A stretch of DNA of 64,000 nucleotides from Gymnorhina tibicen (Eukaryota > Chordata > Aves > Passeriformes > Artamidae), in contig VXAZ01006779.1 in NCBI GenBank assembly GCA_013399875.1, positions 434,001-498,000 of the forward strand. The letters run 5' to 3'. Under the pieces are notes generated by a model that worked only from the letters and a program-made list of their open reading frames with translations, made no database searches and had not been told where the DNA came from. A program made the translations under genes and the position numbers. Every line of letters begins with the position of its first letter. Position 1 is the first letter of the stretch. Positions 12,447 to 26,600 of this stretch are shown here, piece by piece.

Positions 12447-15400
12447 GCCCTACCTTTCAAAAACTAGATGGAGACAGACATGTTTTTTTGAACAACTTGC
12501 AGCATAATCATTGCGATAGAAACATGGAGTGTGAGGTGCTGGTAGAATAGCTGGCAGATTTCAGAAATCCTTACCACTCCACTGATTGTGTTAATCAGCA
12601 AAATATCTGCCTTTTAGTGATTATTAAAATCTCAAGCATTTTTTCCTGGAATGGGGTGACTATTATTTGTATTTTTTCAGTAATCTTTTTTGTTTCTTCC
12701 AGTTATTTAAATGTTTTAAAAAACCTCCACATTATCCAGAAATGTCACCTCAGTGTCTTCTCTTTTCAATAATTATTTTGAGATATTTATACCAAATATA
12801 GTAAGTTCATTTTCTTCTCATCACTTCCTTACTCTTATCAAATATCAGTCATGAGTACTACAGCTGGTTTCACTGGTATTTTTCACCAATATTCATGAAG
12901 CTAACATTTATGTATTTTCATTTGCTTATGCTCATCTGTGTGTCTGCCAGGAAGAAGTACAGTCATGCAGTAGTAGCTTTGTAGTAAAAGTAATGCTACA
13001 TTCAGCTGGGTCTTCCATTAGGTAGGACTGTTCCACAGGGAGTGGTGCAGCACAGTAGCTCTTTAGGATAGGAAAGATCAGTTTCTGCCCCAGCTGAGAT
13101 TTTCAGAGAGCCTTCAGTAGAAAGCCTGATGAAAAAGGATTAAATAAGAGAAACTTCCAGCACAAATCAGAATCAGCCTCAGGCTGGGCAAAATCTTGAG
13201 ATGGTGTGCTAAAAAATACTATCTCGTCCTTCCTGGTGCTTGCTAATACACCAGTACAGAGACAGGAATGCTCAAAAAGTAGCGTGTGGAAACCTGCTCC
13301 CCAGTGCTGCGACACCTCAAAAATAAGAGGGGTCTTCCAATGGCTATTGATCCCAGCACACCACAGCACACCATATTGATACCACAGCATGGCAGTGGCA
13401 CAACCTCAGGGGCAGTGGGGAGGTAGCTAAGAAACTGTTTATGATTCCAGAGAACAGATTTTTAGACATGAAGGACAGAAGGAGCTGTTCAATTGGCTGG
13501 TCTGATCTGAGTTCATAAGCAAACTGGAATGAAGGACTTCCTCAGATTAATTGTTATTTCCAATCAGGCATCATTCTTGATTTACAAATTCATCATTTGG
13601 ATAGTTCTTTGCAGTGCTTGGCCAGTGGATCCAATGACTAATTACTGCCATTATGGAAACCAGCATGTGTTTATTTGCAGGATACATTCAGCTAACATTC
13701 AGCTTACAGACATGGGTTGGTTTTTTGTTGTTGCTTTTTTCATATTTTTATAATTTTACCTAGTAGAATACATATTCTTTCATTGTTAAATGGGGAAAAG
13801 AATGTTGCAAGGGTATCAGAGACCCAAGTCTGTAGTAAAAGAAAGCAGTAAGATAAGAAAATCTGGTCCAGCAGAATATCAAATACTATGTGTGGTAACA
13901 TTTGTTTAAGATTATTTCCTCTATGAATCTCCTTAACTCTATATACATTTTAACACTGCAGCTATAAATATGCCAGTATTAGCTAAATTTATAGGATATT
14001 TTAATGAGAAGGGTAAAGGAGGGTTAAATGACTACATAAAACGACTGAAAGTCAAAATAAAATTGGAAAACCAAAATAGATTAACAGGTTTTGTTTTGTA
14101 TTTCGGGAATATAATTTTAGTTGCATCTTGTCCTTGACTGCCATAGACTAGAACAGTCAAAATAGAACAGGTAAAGATGACATTTTTAAAGAAGCTAAAC
14201 CAAGAGAGACTCTTTGGACTTGGAGCATTGCTTCCCCCTTCCCCTTCTCCAGAAACATAGGATAGTGTCTTAATATTGGCTGGTACTTAGGAATATAAAC
14301 AACGTATGTATCAGAAACCATCAGGCTGTGAAGTTACATCTTACATGAAAATCATCTTAGAGTTTCTAAATATTAGCAATAATTTATTTTCTTATCAGAT
14401 GTGACTTATAGTCTTACATAAATCAGGGATGTTACAAAATCAAACCCATGAAATGCTGTGTCAAGCATAAAATTAAATTGATGGAATAATTCTAATTTTT
14501 TTAAAATTCATTATTTTTTGTTTTACCAAATATAAAATTCATCCTCTTTTCTGAAGTTGAACTTAACTGCACAATAGTCTGTTTCCATATAGGTCATCAG
14601 TACTTTGTGCTGCTGCATTATTCCCTTAGTCTTCCCTCCCCAGTCTCCCCCATTAGTTACAGAGTCATTTTTCTGCATATGAAGTCACATGTAAACTCTC
14701 TCTGCTGCTGTCCTCTGTCTAAGCTTTCTGTAATCTTAAATTCATAAAATCCTCAGTGGCAGTGCTTTGCTCTTCTTTGCAGCTAGAGCATCTGGCATAT
14801 CCAAGTGGCCTCATGCATAAGCCAGGGACAGAAGATACTCACTCTAGTCTCTCTCTCTCAGGCTTTGGTATTCATACAGCCCTGGTTATTATAGTTCAAT
14901 CTGTTTATACTCTCTAATGAATTCATACAAAATTCCTCTGAGATACAGAGGATGTACTGCTGTTCACATTTTATAAGTGTGTGTTGAAGCACCACAAAAA
15001 ACCTGTGATGTTTTTTGAAAAAGAGTGAATTGTTTTTTCTTTTGCTTTTTATGACTTTCAACACTTAGATCTCTGAAGTCAAGATTCAAATGAAACACTA
15101 CTAATTCCAACTGATCTTAATTACTGTCTGGGAAGTTGTGTAACAGAGAAATTGATGTAGCTGGTGGCCCCATCTGGTTTGGTAAAAGCTTGTAGTCTCG
15201 ATTACTTGAGCTCTGTCCTCATCACCTCATCTGCCTCAGTCACTCTCTGTCTGGAAGAAAATGTGAGTCATCAGTAGACAGAACTTCCTATTTGGCAAGA
15301 GCTGCCCTGACTTTAAATAATAGCTTTCCAGGCCATGTATTTCCTTATGGACACCTCTCTTGTATTACAACCTTCATCTTCTAGATGGACTGAGATCTGG

Positions 15401-15451
15401 CTCTTTAATGGTGCACTGGACCTTAGCCAGATTTTCTTTTCCCTATTCGCC

Positions 15452-15465
15452 TTTTTTTTTTTTTT
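15452..15465. repeat. Poly(T) tract
   Basis: Fourteen consecutive T. No retroposed body is recognisable beside it on either side. Confidence 0.9.
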
Positions 15466-18400
15466 AATTTTTGTCTAGCTCATAAAAGTATTAGAATTTG
15501 AGTGAAATTCTGCTCATTAGTGCACAGGTGACTTAAGGAGATGTTTAACACTGTTAAAGAGATGTTTTACTAAATCTCTTAAATTTTGCAAAGTTGAGCA
15601 TTGAAATACTTAACACAATCTGGGAGTGTGTATCTTTCCCAAGATCAAATAGGAGTGTTCTGTCATATTTCAAATTTGCCACCAAGATTTTGTCTTTTTC
15701 TGGTTTTATGGATCCATACCTGGAGTGTTGTATGTGGAATCAAAACTACCAGTGTATGCATTTGTTTTTCATTGCAAGAAAAGAATTCTTACAAGATGGG
15801 GTACTGAAAACAAATTACCTCTCTCACCAAACACATATGTTTTGAGTCCGTGATGAAATCTGAAATGTAAGTCTATATTTTCTACTCAATTTCACACTCC
15901 AGTTTTCCTAAACTACCTATTAAGAGTGAATTAGGGTGAATTGCAAAGAATTTAATAAAAAATAGTGTGGTAATGTGAAAATACATGTAGGTTTTGTCAA
16001 AAATACTTCTGCTGTAAGAATCTTATTCTTTAGCACACCTTATATATCCTCTTTGATGTAAAAAGAAAAAAAGAATATTTGAGGTTGTTTTAGAATGAAT
16101 GGCAAATCTTAAGTTTTTGATGTTTCTTGTTTTGAAGAAAACAAAGCAAAATATGTGCCCAGGATTTGTATTAATTACTTTGTTTGGTTCCATTATAACT
16201 GGTTAGTTTTCAATTTATGTTAATTCATTAATTAATCTTAAAACTGAAGAACTTTCATGGGGGAAAATCTTTCAAAAAGGGATTTGCATTATGTACATCC
16301 TTTTACATGCTCAATTTATGTTTACACAGTACTAAGTGCTCACTTTTATTTTGATACACAAGATCTGACTTTCATTCTGTCCATAATTAATTTCTAGCAA
16401 GAATAAGAGAGAGTAAAAAAATATTTATCTGAGTGCCTGAAGGAAACCTGAATATCTGTTTGCAATAGGCAGAACCCAGAGTGAAATGATTGCTAGAGAG
16501 TTACATGGCTAAATGGGGAGATGTGGGAGTCCTGTGTGTGTTGTGGGAAAGCATGAAAGTTGCCATGGCTAGTTTAAGATTTATAGCCCACTTCCCTCTA
16601 AGCCTGAGGATCACGTTCTTATTTTCAGTAATAACAAGGGTTCAAATGTATTCAGTTTCTTTTTGTGACTCTTACTCATGAGAGAGTTCTCAAAATTGGA
16701 TTTTGAATGTTCTAGCCCAGTCTTTGCAGCTAAGCCAACAGTCTTCTTAAATTATGAAATAATGCAAAGAATTATCAGATTCATACGTAATTTATAAACT
16801 ATATCATTAATTTAGCCAGACATATCTGTTTTCCTGTAGAGGTTAATCTATCCTTTATATGAATTAAATTTTATTTCATATGAATAAGGTTTTTTTGTTG
16901 TTACATTGGAGCCTATTTATTCAATATAAAGGCGATTATCAGAGCTGTTGAAGGAAATACTAAGGGCCTATTTGGTATGTTTAGGAAAAAAGAAAAAATT
17001 CAGATTGTTCTGAATTTTAATCAATTCCAATGTCTTGGTAGAGTAAATATAAATGAAATATTGTAATGTTATGTTTCATACTCAAGTAGTATCTCTCTTC
17101 TTGCATTTCAATGGTTTGCCTTTTTTCGAGCTGCTGGATGAGAACTCAAACTCTGCTTGAGGTCAGCCTGGTGCATGAGATACCAGTACATAAAGCAGAT
17201 TGATACATCTTACCTGAAACGAGGCATTATCTTTCCTGTTCACGTGTGTGTGTATTTATCTCCACAGACATAGTAGCTATTGGTAACAGCAATGAATCTA
17301 TTCAGAGAAATCATCTAGCTGAGAAAAAAACAAAGAGGAGCAAGAAAAACCAGTGCCCCCACACCTAGAAATCTGCTTATATAGTTCATGTCAGCAAAAG
17401 AGTTTGGACATTTAAGTATCTGCTGCTCATTTAAAACAATCACTTAAGAGTTTTGTTGAATTTAGACTTCAGAAAGGGTGAGTAAAACAACTCTTACCTA
17501 TGGCCTTTCACTTAGTTTTAGAAAATCAAGTTTTACCATTAAGAATCATTTCTGTGGAGGGTAATAATGCCAATAAGATGCTAATGTCTGTAGGACTGTT
17601 ACTGTCTTTGTGGAATTGGCAGATTTGTAGGTTTCTGAATGGGGAAAAAATAGTATCACTTATATGTATGCAAGAACACAGAAGAGAGAACAGTGCCAGA
17701 TGTAATTTTGAGAAATGAGATTTGCATAAGGTCTTGGTTCACAATGTTTGCAGATGTTGTGGCAAGGGCAAAATAAATTATTTAGATGTGTCAAGGTGAG
17801 GAAAGGACCTACATTTATATCAGAATGCTTGTCATAGAGGATGGAAAACCCAGCAAGGGAAAAGAAGAAGGTGCCTTTTCAATGTAATAGAGTCTAAGTA
17901 TGAAAAAGAAGTACAATAATGGCTGAGGAGGGAAAAGGCACTGAAAAGAAGGTGCTTTTGAGTGAGTGGGAAACAGCTATAAAGATACAGAATCTAAAAA
18001 GTATAAGGGTTTTCTAAATTTCTGATAGCAAATTGAAATTGTGAAATGTGATACTATGAAGAGGAAACAGGAATCTTAATATGATGTTGAATTCAGTAAC
18101 AGAGTTAAAACACCAAGAAAAAAAATACAAGAAAATTCTGAAAATTGAAACCATTGAATGAATACTATTAGAATTACTATTGTTACTAAAGGTAAATTAA
18201 TTTAGAAATTCCTCCCAATCATAGATCTCCCTTACTAATTTTGAAAACAAGGTATCGGAAACACCAGCAGACTGTAAATAGAATAGATTTTAAAATGGAA
18301 ACTCGTCAGAAAATGACAAAACCAGTTCAGGATGGTAACATTGCTCTGTTAGACTGCAGTGGTTAAGAGTGTGTTAGCTATTGAGATTTCACCCACTTAA

Positions 18401-18689
18401 TGCTTTGTCCTTTCTTGAGGACACAGTGGTATAATTTCATTATCTCAGAGTTCTGATTACTGGACTGATTAAAATTAGCCAGGATAGTCACGACTGAGAC
18501 TTGTACTTGTTTAGACTTGTATTGAGAACCTGTAAGGCTTCTCCAGAAGGAGAATCTGAACTCAGTCTCTGTGCGGTGCAGGATTGTTAAAGCATTTGTG
18601 ATGAGCTCAGGCTGCAGCTGGCAGCTTGATGCTGACTTTCTGTTTCCAGTCTTGGGTTATAGGTTTTATACCTCTACTAGGTATAACTT

Positions 18690-19520
18690 AGAGAATCGTA
18701 GAATATGCTAAGTTGGAAGGGACACTCAGGATCATCAAAGTCCAACTCCTGGCCCTGCACAGGACACCCCAAGAGTCGTACCATGTGTCTGAGAGCACTG
18801 CCCAAATGCTTCTTGAACTCTATCAGGCTTCATACTGTGACCACTTCCCTGGGGAGGCTATTCCAGTGCCCAGACACCCTCTGGGTGAAAAATCTTTTCC
18901 TGATATCCAACCTAAACCTCCCCTGACTCAGCTTGAGACCATTTCCTTGGGTCCTCTCATGAGTGAAGAGATCAGCGTCTGCCCCTCCTCTTCCCTTCAC
19001 AAGGAAGTTGCAGACTGCAGTGAGGTCTCCCCTCAGTCTCCTCTCCTCCAGGCTGAACAAACCAAGTGCCCTCAGCCACTCCTAATATAGCTTCCCCTCC
19101 AGACCCTTCACCATCTTCATGGCCCTCCTTTGGATGCTCTCTAGTAGCATAATGTCTTTCTTATACTGTGGCACCCAAAACTCCACACAGCACGGAGGCC
19201 GCCCCAGTGCGGAGCAGAGCAGGACAATCCCCTCCCTTGCCCGGCTGGTGATGCTGGACCCGGGACAGGGCTGGCCCTCCTGGCTGCCAGGGCACTGCCG
19301 ACTCATGTTCAACTTTCTGTTGACCAGGACACCCAGGTCCCTTTCTGCAACTCTGCTTTCCAGCCCCTCGTTCCCTGGTCTGTACACACAACCAAGGTTG
19401 CCCCATCCCAGGTGCAGAATATGGATCTTGCCTTTGTTAAACTTCATACAGTTGGTGATTGCCCATAGCTGTAATTTGTTGGTCTCTCTGCAGGGCCTCT
19501 CTGCCCCAAGGGAGGCTTTG
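18690..19520 (-). mobile_element. CR1 LINE, 3' part with decayed ORF2 end
   Basis: On the minus strand the element ends at about 18690 with the CR1 tail (ATTCTACGATTCT, then the block complementary to 'AAGTTGGAAGGGACACTCAGG'). It extends about 830 bp upstream through the C-terminal coding part of CR1 ORF2. Blocks complementary to 'GTCTCCTCTCCTCCAGGCTGAACAA' (in part) and 'TGCTGGCTCATGTTCAACTT'-like sequence identify the family. Minus-strand open frames such as the 166-codon frame at 19082-19582 are shadows of ORF2 broken by frameshifts. The region is clearly GC-richer than its surroundings, as CR1 coding sequence is. The 5' end is truncated, so the element cannot mobilise itself. Confidence 0.93.
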
Positions 19521-22500
19521 TGTTTGATCACATCAACAATTGCAGAAATACAATAAATATTTGAATGCAAGTCTGAACCCATATAATTTCAGTAATTTTA
19601 AATGGTGTTATATATATTCATGCATGATGTGATTTTCAATTGAGATGAGATTAATCATTTTACAGGGGAAATACTTGTCCCATTGAAAAGAATGGACAGA
19701 ATGAAGGACAATAAATTTTAACAAAAGAATGGGAAGTAAGATATTGAAGTCCTAAAATTTTCTAGCCAAGAACTGCATAATATTTCAGATTCATCTCAGT
19801 CTCCTACCCCTTTTAACTAAGAAGAAATGTATATTGACAGAAAAAAAGATTCATAGGTTAGCCTGGAGCAAAATGTTCTTATTTTTCTGAATCTTCCACT
19901 GCATTTGAGAGGACGGCCAGTAGTATGGTTTATATTTTTCTGACATCTCAGCTTTTCTCTTTTGCCTAAAGCAGAGTGAAAATGTAGGCAAGAAGGAACT
20001 GTAGAATCCTCCTTTCAAAAAGTGCTGAAGGCCTGCTGCTCCTCAAAGTGGAATTTTTCAAAGGACAATTAAGAGTTTCTGACTCCCAACTAAAATCTTA
20101 TTTAAATCTGAATTAAGATTTAACCTAGCAGTTTTGACTAGTGTCTTTTAAGGGTGGGAGAGTTGCACTTAGCCGAGTGAAACAGACTTCCACTTCGTGA
20201 AATATTAAAGTTTGATATAGATAAAAAGAGCTGCATTAATTCCTGTATAAACAAGTCAGTTACACAATATTATTGACACATAGGAGAATTCAGAAGTGTG
20301 CTGATGATCCTTACATCATGATTCACAGAATTTCACACCATTTTTTCTTTACAGAATAGCTGTTTTCTTTCTTTAAAAAGATGTCAAATACTTCACATGA
20401 GCTATGTGAATGAAGCACATGTAGTGAGAGGATACAAAAGAGTATTACAAAGAAATAATAATAAATAAAAAAATTAAGGTTTTTTTAAATTATTGTGGTT
20501 AGGAGTCGTACATTTTTGGCATTTCAGACTTGTGTCAAAATGTATTTCAAGGTTTGCAAGGCTGGGAGTAGGAAAAATACTTCATATCTAGTTTCTAAGG
20601 GGATTAAAATCTCTGTGCATACAAAAAAACCCGACCCAAAATTTGTTTAACAAAACCAATAACAGTGTAATCTTATGTTCAGTTTTCTTCCTTCTAATCA
20701 AAGAACCTCGCAAATTGCACTATGAGTGCTTTTAATCAACTAACATGAGCTCTATGTGGAAATATGATTTTTTAACATTTAAGATAGTCTGTCAAAAGGG
20801 ATTTGAGGTTTAAATTAAGAGATGCAATATTTATTACAAGTGGAATTTTGTCTAAGATATTCTGGTTTATTAATCAGAAGAAGTACCCTGCAAGCTTTTC
20901 TGGATAGAATTGATGAAAGTTTCTTTGAAGGGCGTTATTTGCTTCAGCATGGTGCTTCCCCCACACTCAGCTGTGGGAAGTGCAGTACAGTTTACAAGAT
21001 GTTCTTTCAGCTGAATTACCATCACAATTTGCTGGATGTTCCAGGGATTCATCCCTCATTCAAGCATTTCCTCATCTGGAGTTCCTTCTTTTTCTACTAG
21101 GATAAAAGGATATGACTGCAAGCCAAGACAAGAGAAACATACAGATCCAGGAAGCACTGGATTTAGGCTCGATACTTTAGGTATACATGTTCAGTGAAAT
21201 TGCAAACGCTGAGATAGAGATGTAATTTCAATATATACTTTATTAGGACACTAAGTGGTAATTCTCAGTATATTCAGCTTCTGTGAATAGCAGTTAGGAA
21301 AACTTTGCCAATTTCTGATAAATTGAATATACGAATGGTTTTGCTTTAGTACTGATGCTTATCATTTGTTTATTATGTTCTATTCCAGGAACTACATGTA
21401 GTTCTTTTATTCTATTTGTTTTGAAAATGAAGATATTTCTCAAGACTATTATCTGACTGCATGAAGGAAATCAAAAAGCTTGATAGAACTAGTATTAATC
21501 AGGCTTCATTCTATCTAAGTGTGTGCATATATACATATAGGCATAATTTACATGTATGTATAGTATGCGTATTTTTGTGTAGTACATAAATCTGGTTATA
21601 GATACATATATACATAAATTACATATGCATCTTCAAGTGCAATAACTGTAGATGAGTGAATTGAGCAATAAAGGCTATTTCTCTACAAAGTGTTGATGTT
21701 TAGATATTAAAGTGTCTTCACAGTACTAAATTATTATAATATTTCAAACTTTCAAAAAGGCTTGTTCTTTTCTCCCCAGTGATGTGCCAGTTTCCTACCT
21801 TAGGTGAAATTTACAGCCAAGAGTTGTAACTTTTCCGTTTATAAGTTTACTTGACCTAAGCTTGAGTGTCAAATTTCTTGGTTATCTCTTCTGTCATAAA
21901 AAGTCCTTCCATCTTTGTGATCTTCTATTATCTTCTGGGAGATAAGAAGGAAGCCTTTGGGAGTTTGGGTTGCTTCAACTTTGTCAGTCCCTCATCAGTT
22001 ATTTCTCCTGACCCCGTGAGCAGCAAGCATATCGAGGTTGTTGTAACCCCGAGAGCCACAAGACACAGTTCATACCATGTAGATAGGCTGAAGAGCAATA
22101 CCTGGGCACTCCTGAGAAAAGAAGTAACTGTGGTTTCCCAGGGCTTGCTCTACTCTGCTGAGACAGGAGATGTGATTGGACTGTTCTAGACACTAAGTGC
22201 AAGTATTTAGCCTACAGCCAGAGAAAGGAGCAGTTTGGATATCAGCAGTCATTGCCGGCTCATTTCCCTCACAGATGGATGTCCCAGTTTCCTTTTGCCC
22301 ATATATCACCTTCCTTGACTGATGGCGTTGCCTTGGACACAGCTGGGCTGCTTGAGCTGCATGCAGTCAACAGCCACTGGATATTCACCTCTGACCTAAC
22401 GTTCCTTAGATTAAAGGGGAAAAATTATCTGCAGACACAGGTTCTTTTCAGAGCAGCTGTATCAGGGAAGGTTAAACACTAATCCAACATGGTGTGTCAT

Positions 22501-22554
22501 CTCTAACAATGGCCAAAAGTTGTAGCCTAAAACAGTGTAAAATGAGGCCCACAC
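19521..22554. other. Unique noncoding DNA, no gene seen
   Basis: No gene or recognisable repeat family was found. A TA/TG-rich low-complexity patch lies at about 21525-21630. A GC-richer patch at about 22010-22420 is not assignable to a family that I know. Confidence 0.55.
21525..21630. repeat. TA/TG/CA-rich low-complexity patch
   Basis: An interrupted series of alternating purine-pyrimidine steps (CATATATACATATAGG, ATGTATGTATAG, GATACATATATACAT). It reads as a decayed dinucleotide microsatellite and has no pure repeat long enough to be strongly unstable. Confidence 0.6.
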
Positions 22555-23670
22555 ATAGAATCAAAGAAGATGACTGAGGTAGGAAGACACTTTGGGAGAA
22601 ATACTGGGACCAATCTCTCTTCTCAGAGCAGGGTCAGTTAAAACAAGTGCTCAGGATTTTGTCTCAAGTTTTGAATATCTCCAAGAATGGAGACTTCAAA
22701 ACCTCTCCACGTAATCTGTTTCAGTGTTTGATCACCCTCATAGTATAAAAGCACATGGTTTTGTTTTGTGAGATGGATTTGTTTTTCTTTTCTTTTTAAG
22801 ATTTGAATCACATCATTTTTCACATCATTTTATGCCCATTGTCTCTTGCCCTGTCACTGGATACTACTGAGAAGAGTCTAGCTCTTAATTCTTAACTCTT
22901 CCCATCAGGTATACACGTTGGTAAGATCTTCCTGAGCCTTCTCTTCTCAGGGCTGAACAGTCCTGGCTCTCTCTTGGCTTCTCCTTCTATGTCAGATGCC
23001 CCAGTCCCATGATCATTTTCATGGTCTTTGCGGGACTTGCTCCAGAAAATCTGTATCTGTCTTGTACTGGGAAGCCCAAACCTGGACACAATATTCTAGA
23101 TCTGTCTCATCAGGGCTGGGCAGAGGGAAAGGATCACCTTCCTTGAGCTGCAGTCAAAGGTCTTCCATATACTGCCCAGATGCTGTTCATCTTCTTCCCT
23201 TCAAGAACATGATTGCTAGTTCATGGTCAACTTGTTACCCACCAGAGCCCCCAGTGTTTTCTGCTAGAAAACACTGCTTTCCAGAAAGTTGTCCTCCAGT
23301 GTGTACTGATGTAGGGTATTATTCCCCCCACATGCAATTTCCATTACTGAACTTCATTAGCTTCCTGTCAGCCCATGCCTTCAGCCTGCTGAGGTCCCTG
23401 TGAATGGCAGCATGATGCTCTGGTGTATAAAACACTCCTCCCAGTTTTGTATCTTCTCCAAAATTGCATCCATTCCCCGGGTCAGTGATGAAGAGATGAT
23501 ACACAGTTGTTTTGGTATCAGCCCCTGGGGCACATGTGGCTCCATCCTCAGGGCTCAGCTCACTGACTTCCCGAGGTATATGTCCTTTCTGTCAATTCAG
23601 TACTTCTGTAAGTATGACTTGGTCTGTCATGAACTTTTCCTCACCTCGTTTAAGCTAGGCACTTGCGTGC
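22555..23670 (-). mobile_element. Old CR1 LINE, 3' half
   Basis: The minus-strand CR1 tail lies at about 22555-22580 (complement of 'ATAGAATCAAAGAAGATGACT'). It is followed upstream by diverged ORF2 sequence for about 1.1 kb. Recognisable blocks include the complements of 'GAGCCTTCTCTTCTCAGGGC', 'CCCAAACCTGGACACAATATTC' and the stretch around 23440-23500 (CTCCCAGTTTTGTATC...GCATCC), which corresponds to the region around the reverse transcriptase FADD box. Stops and indels are frequent and no long frame survives. Divergence is higher than in the 18.69 kb copy, so this insertion is older. The 5' edge is approximate. Confidence 0.82.
23252..23276. repeat. Perfect 11-bp-arm hairpin inside the old CR1
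   Basis: The arms CAGTGTTTTCT and AGAAAACACTG are separated by GCT. It lies within the decayed CR1 and is not a normal CR1 feature as far as I know. It probably arose after insertion. Confidence 0.85.
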
Positions 23671-26600
23671 TGAGGTAACTTGCCTGGATGTCAGTGATAC
23701 TCAGGATTTCAGACCTGTCAACACAAACCACAGGAGGGTCAATAGGGTACTTTCAATTCCCAATGGTCACATTATTTTTTCTAAGAGACACTGGGTTACT
23801 GAACTTTTTGAATTCATTTAGTGACAGACCTCACATAGTCACAGTTGGCAAATTTATTACAATTTCTGCTTATAAAGTGAAAATATGAGAGCTTAGATAT
23901 TGTGAGATATCTTTTGACAAATACTGTCACAAATAGCAACTACAGTATTAGTTTGAGTCCTGTTTACTTATAAGCTTTTCAAAATGATTGCACCAAAGTT
24001 ATATAAAATCTGCATTTTAAATGTACTAGGTATAAAGAAAATTGCCTCTGAAAATCAGAAAATATTATAACAATTCACTAATTATAAAATAACTTGGTTT
24101 GTGTTTACCTGATGCTTTTTAAAAGAGACTGACAAATCAATAGAAATTGAAATCAGTTTTTTGGCTGAATAATTTTGAAGCTCAAATTTCAGCTAAATGG
24201 TCTAAATGGAATTAAGTTTATCAGATTTTTAAAAACTGATTGATGTGTGAGGGAAAAATCCATGACAGTAGTATAGTACATGAACACTTTGCAATGTGTA
24301 AAAAGCACACAATTATCTATGATAAATATGGATGACTCTAATGTCTTGTGGGAATTCTTCTTAAAATTTTGCCAAGGACATCAAAACCAAAGTGATGGCA
24401 AGAAATTACAACTCTAAACACAGTTATAGAATGGTCAGCATTTTTCTGTAAATTAAAAATACCGAAAAAAGTACTTTTTGCCCCATTATTTTTCTACATT
24501 TTTATCAGCTTTTTATTTAATCAATGAGCATTTTTCAGAAACACAGTAATACTATACTTTTTTATACAAGTCTGACTCCTTTGTTTATTCCTGTTTAAAG
24601 AAAAAAAAATTATACACTTGTCACTCTGTGGACCTCATGTTATGTTACTGAATTTTCCATTATTACTGAAATACTTTGAATTTGACTTCAGGGGTTTGAA
24701 ATTATACCCTATGAGAGAACACTTTCCTGTTGGGACCTTTATAGGTAGAGACAGAGGAAAGTGACAGGGACAGTCTAAGTTAAAAGCTGTTTTACAAATA
24801 TAGGCAGAAAACTACTAATTTCACACGCTTGTTCTTAATTTCAGGATATGATAGTGATGATTTGGAATGCCTTTGCCATGGCAGCGATACACTGTATGCA
24901 ACAATAACACAAATCACAGTTTGTTTGCAATATCTCAACCTTCACCTTTTTTCCAGTGATGGTAAATCATACGATTAGATCATAATATTCTGTGAGCTAG
25001 AATGGGAGGCTGCTCTGTCTGAGTTCGGCATTGAAAAGCTAGACTTGCCCATGGCTTTGAGACCAAATAAGGTATGAAGTGATTTTATTATCTTTTATGA
25101 CCAGACTCCTGAGAACCTGAGATAGATGAAAAAATCTAAATATCCTAATTTCTAGAAGAGGAAACAAGGTTTTTTAGCTAATAATTTTCCTGTCGTCAAA
25201 CAATATTGCTGTAGTGCTTAGAGGTGTTTTGTAAGCAAAATTGTGCTTGTTGTTCATTTAGGTACATGCACTTGCAACAATAGTGAAGTGCTGAAACTCA
25301 GCAAAGTGTGTTTTATTTTTCAGTTAATGTACAGTTCAGGTGTTTTGTATGGCTGAGTGCTTTTACCACCTGAAATATTAACAGGCTAATAAAAAATGCC
25401 CTGGAGTGTCTTAATACTATTACTGTATGTCTCTTTAAGCACCAATTAATTTATCTAAACTATATTTTAAAAACATTTTTTGTCTTAAGATTACTTATTT
25501 CTACATAAAATTAAAGTCCTTCTAGAAGAAAAAGAATAAAATAGGAAACCCACTACTTTATTGTCATAGTATTTTTTCATTCATTACGTATTATTTTATA
25601 AAATATTTTCATTTGTATTCCCTTTCCTGTATTACATTTGAATCTTGCTGTCTTTTTCCTTTCCTTGCATCTTAGCTCTGCTTTCTCCTTTCACTGCATT
25701 TCCAATTCTTTATATATGTTTCTTCTTTCACATTACAGCAAATGTTCTCTATATGATGCACAATGTTTGCTGTTTTGTTTTTACCAGCAACTGCAATTAT
25801 CCGTATATTTTAAGCTACTGAAGTGCTTAAGAGCTATCCTAAGCTTTTCAGAACCTGGTTTGTTTGAGATGCTTCATCAAAATGCCCTAAGTAAAAATGG
25901 TAGTTATAGAAAGATGGAAACTTGTGCAGAATCTTATACAGACAACTGTTCTGCTTGTGGATTGTCAGGTCCCTCATGGGTTGAAGAGATATGCTGGTTA
26001 TTTTAAGCCCTCGCAGACCATAGGAGCTGTGCCCTTTAAATTCTGTGAAAGTCAATTGTAAAAATGTATAATGTATCCAGGAAAAATATTCCACTTAGGA
26101 AATTGTTATGCAGCAGATTTCTAGTGTGTCTGACCTTTTCCTTAGTTGTGTAGATGTCACCATACAGATACAATGAAGTGCAAGCTGCCAGCTACTTTAA
26201 ACAAGGTAGTTATATGGGACAAATTTTAATCATCACATATTTCAAAGAAGCATTGGATTTCTATAGAATAACTGTCAATTAAAATAAGACCATCCACTTA
26301 TTATGAATAGTTTCCATTGACTTCTATTAGATAAATACTATGTGGTCCCTTGTGGATGGCAATTGAGATAGGTGTTGTAAAAATGAAAAAAATTGGGTGT
26401 CTTTACCATGTATGTCAGAAAACTTCATTATTGCCATTTAATAATACTAAGCTTTTTAAAGTCCAGTTACAATTTTAAGAGCTAAGTTGGGAGCTTCCAT
26501 TTATCTTTCTACATGAAATCAAAATGGAAAGTAAATCATTTCAACATGTCTGAAATGCTAATGAGATGAGCAGCCAAGCTTCAAAGAAAATTGTCATCTA

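Larger units (their letters stand above)
11071..18689. other. Unique AT-rich noncoding DNA, no gene seen
   Basis: No supported gene or recognisable transposon was found. It contains a 35-bp tandem duplication (12375-12446) and a 14-base poly(T) at 15452-15465. A somewhat GC-richer stretch at about 13010-13430 resembles no family that I recognise; it could be an old repeat or ordinary unique DNA. All open frames are under 100 codons. Confidence 0.55.

Noticed and set aside
13010..13430. GC-richer patch that might be a transposon fragment
   Set aside because: No CR1 or LTR landmark could be matched, so it is left as unassigned unique DNA.
19082..19582. Frames of 166 (minus) and 145 (plus) codons
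   Set aside because: Both lie in the CR1 copy. The minus frame is a broken piece of ORF2 and the plus frame is its shadow.
22010..22420. GC-richer patch that might be an LTR or gene fragment
   Set aside because: No TG...CA ends, poly(A) signal in place, target duplication or protein similarity could be seen.
25638..26006. Plus-strand 122-codon frame with a hydrophobic start
   Set aside because: The Phe/Leu/Ser/Cys-rich N-terminus reflects a T/C-rich stretch. No recognisable protein, and part of the frame is mirrored by an antisense frame.
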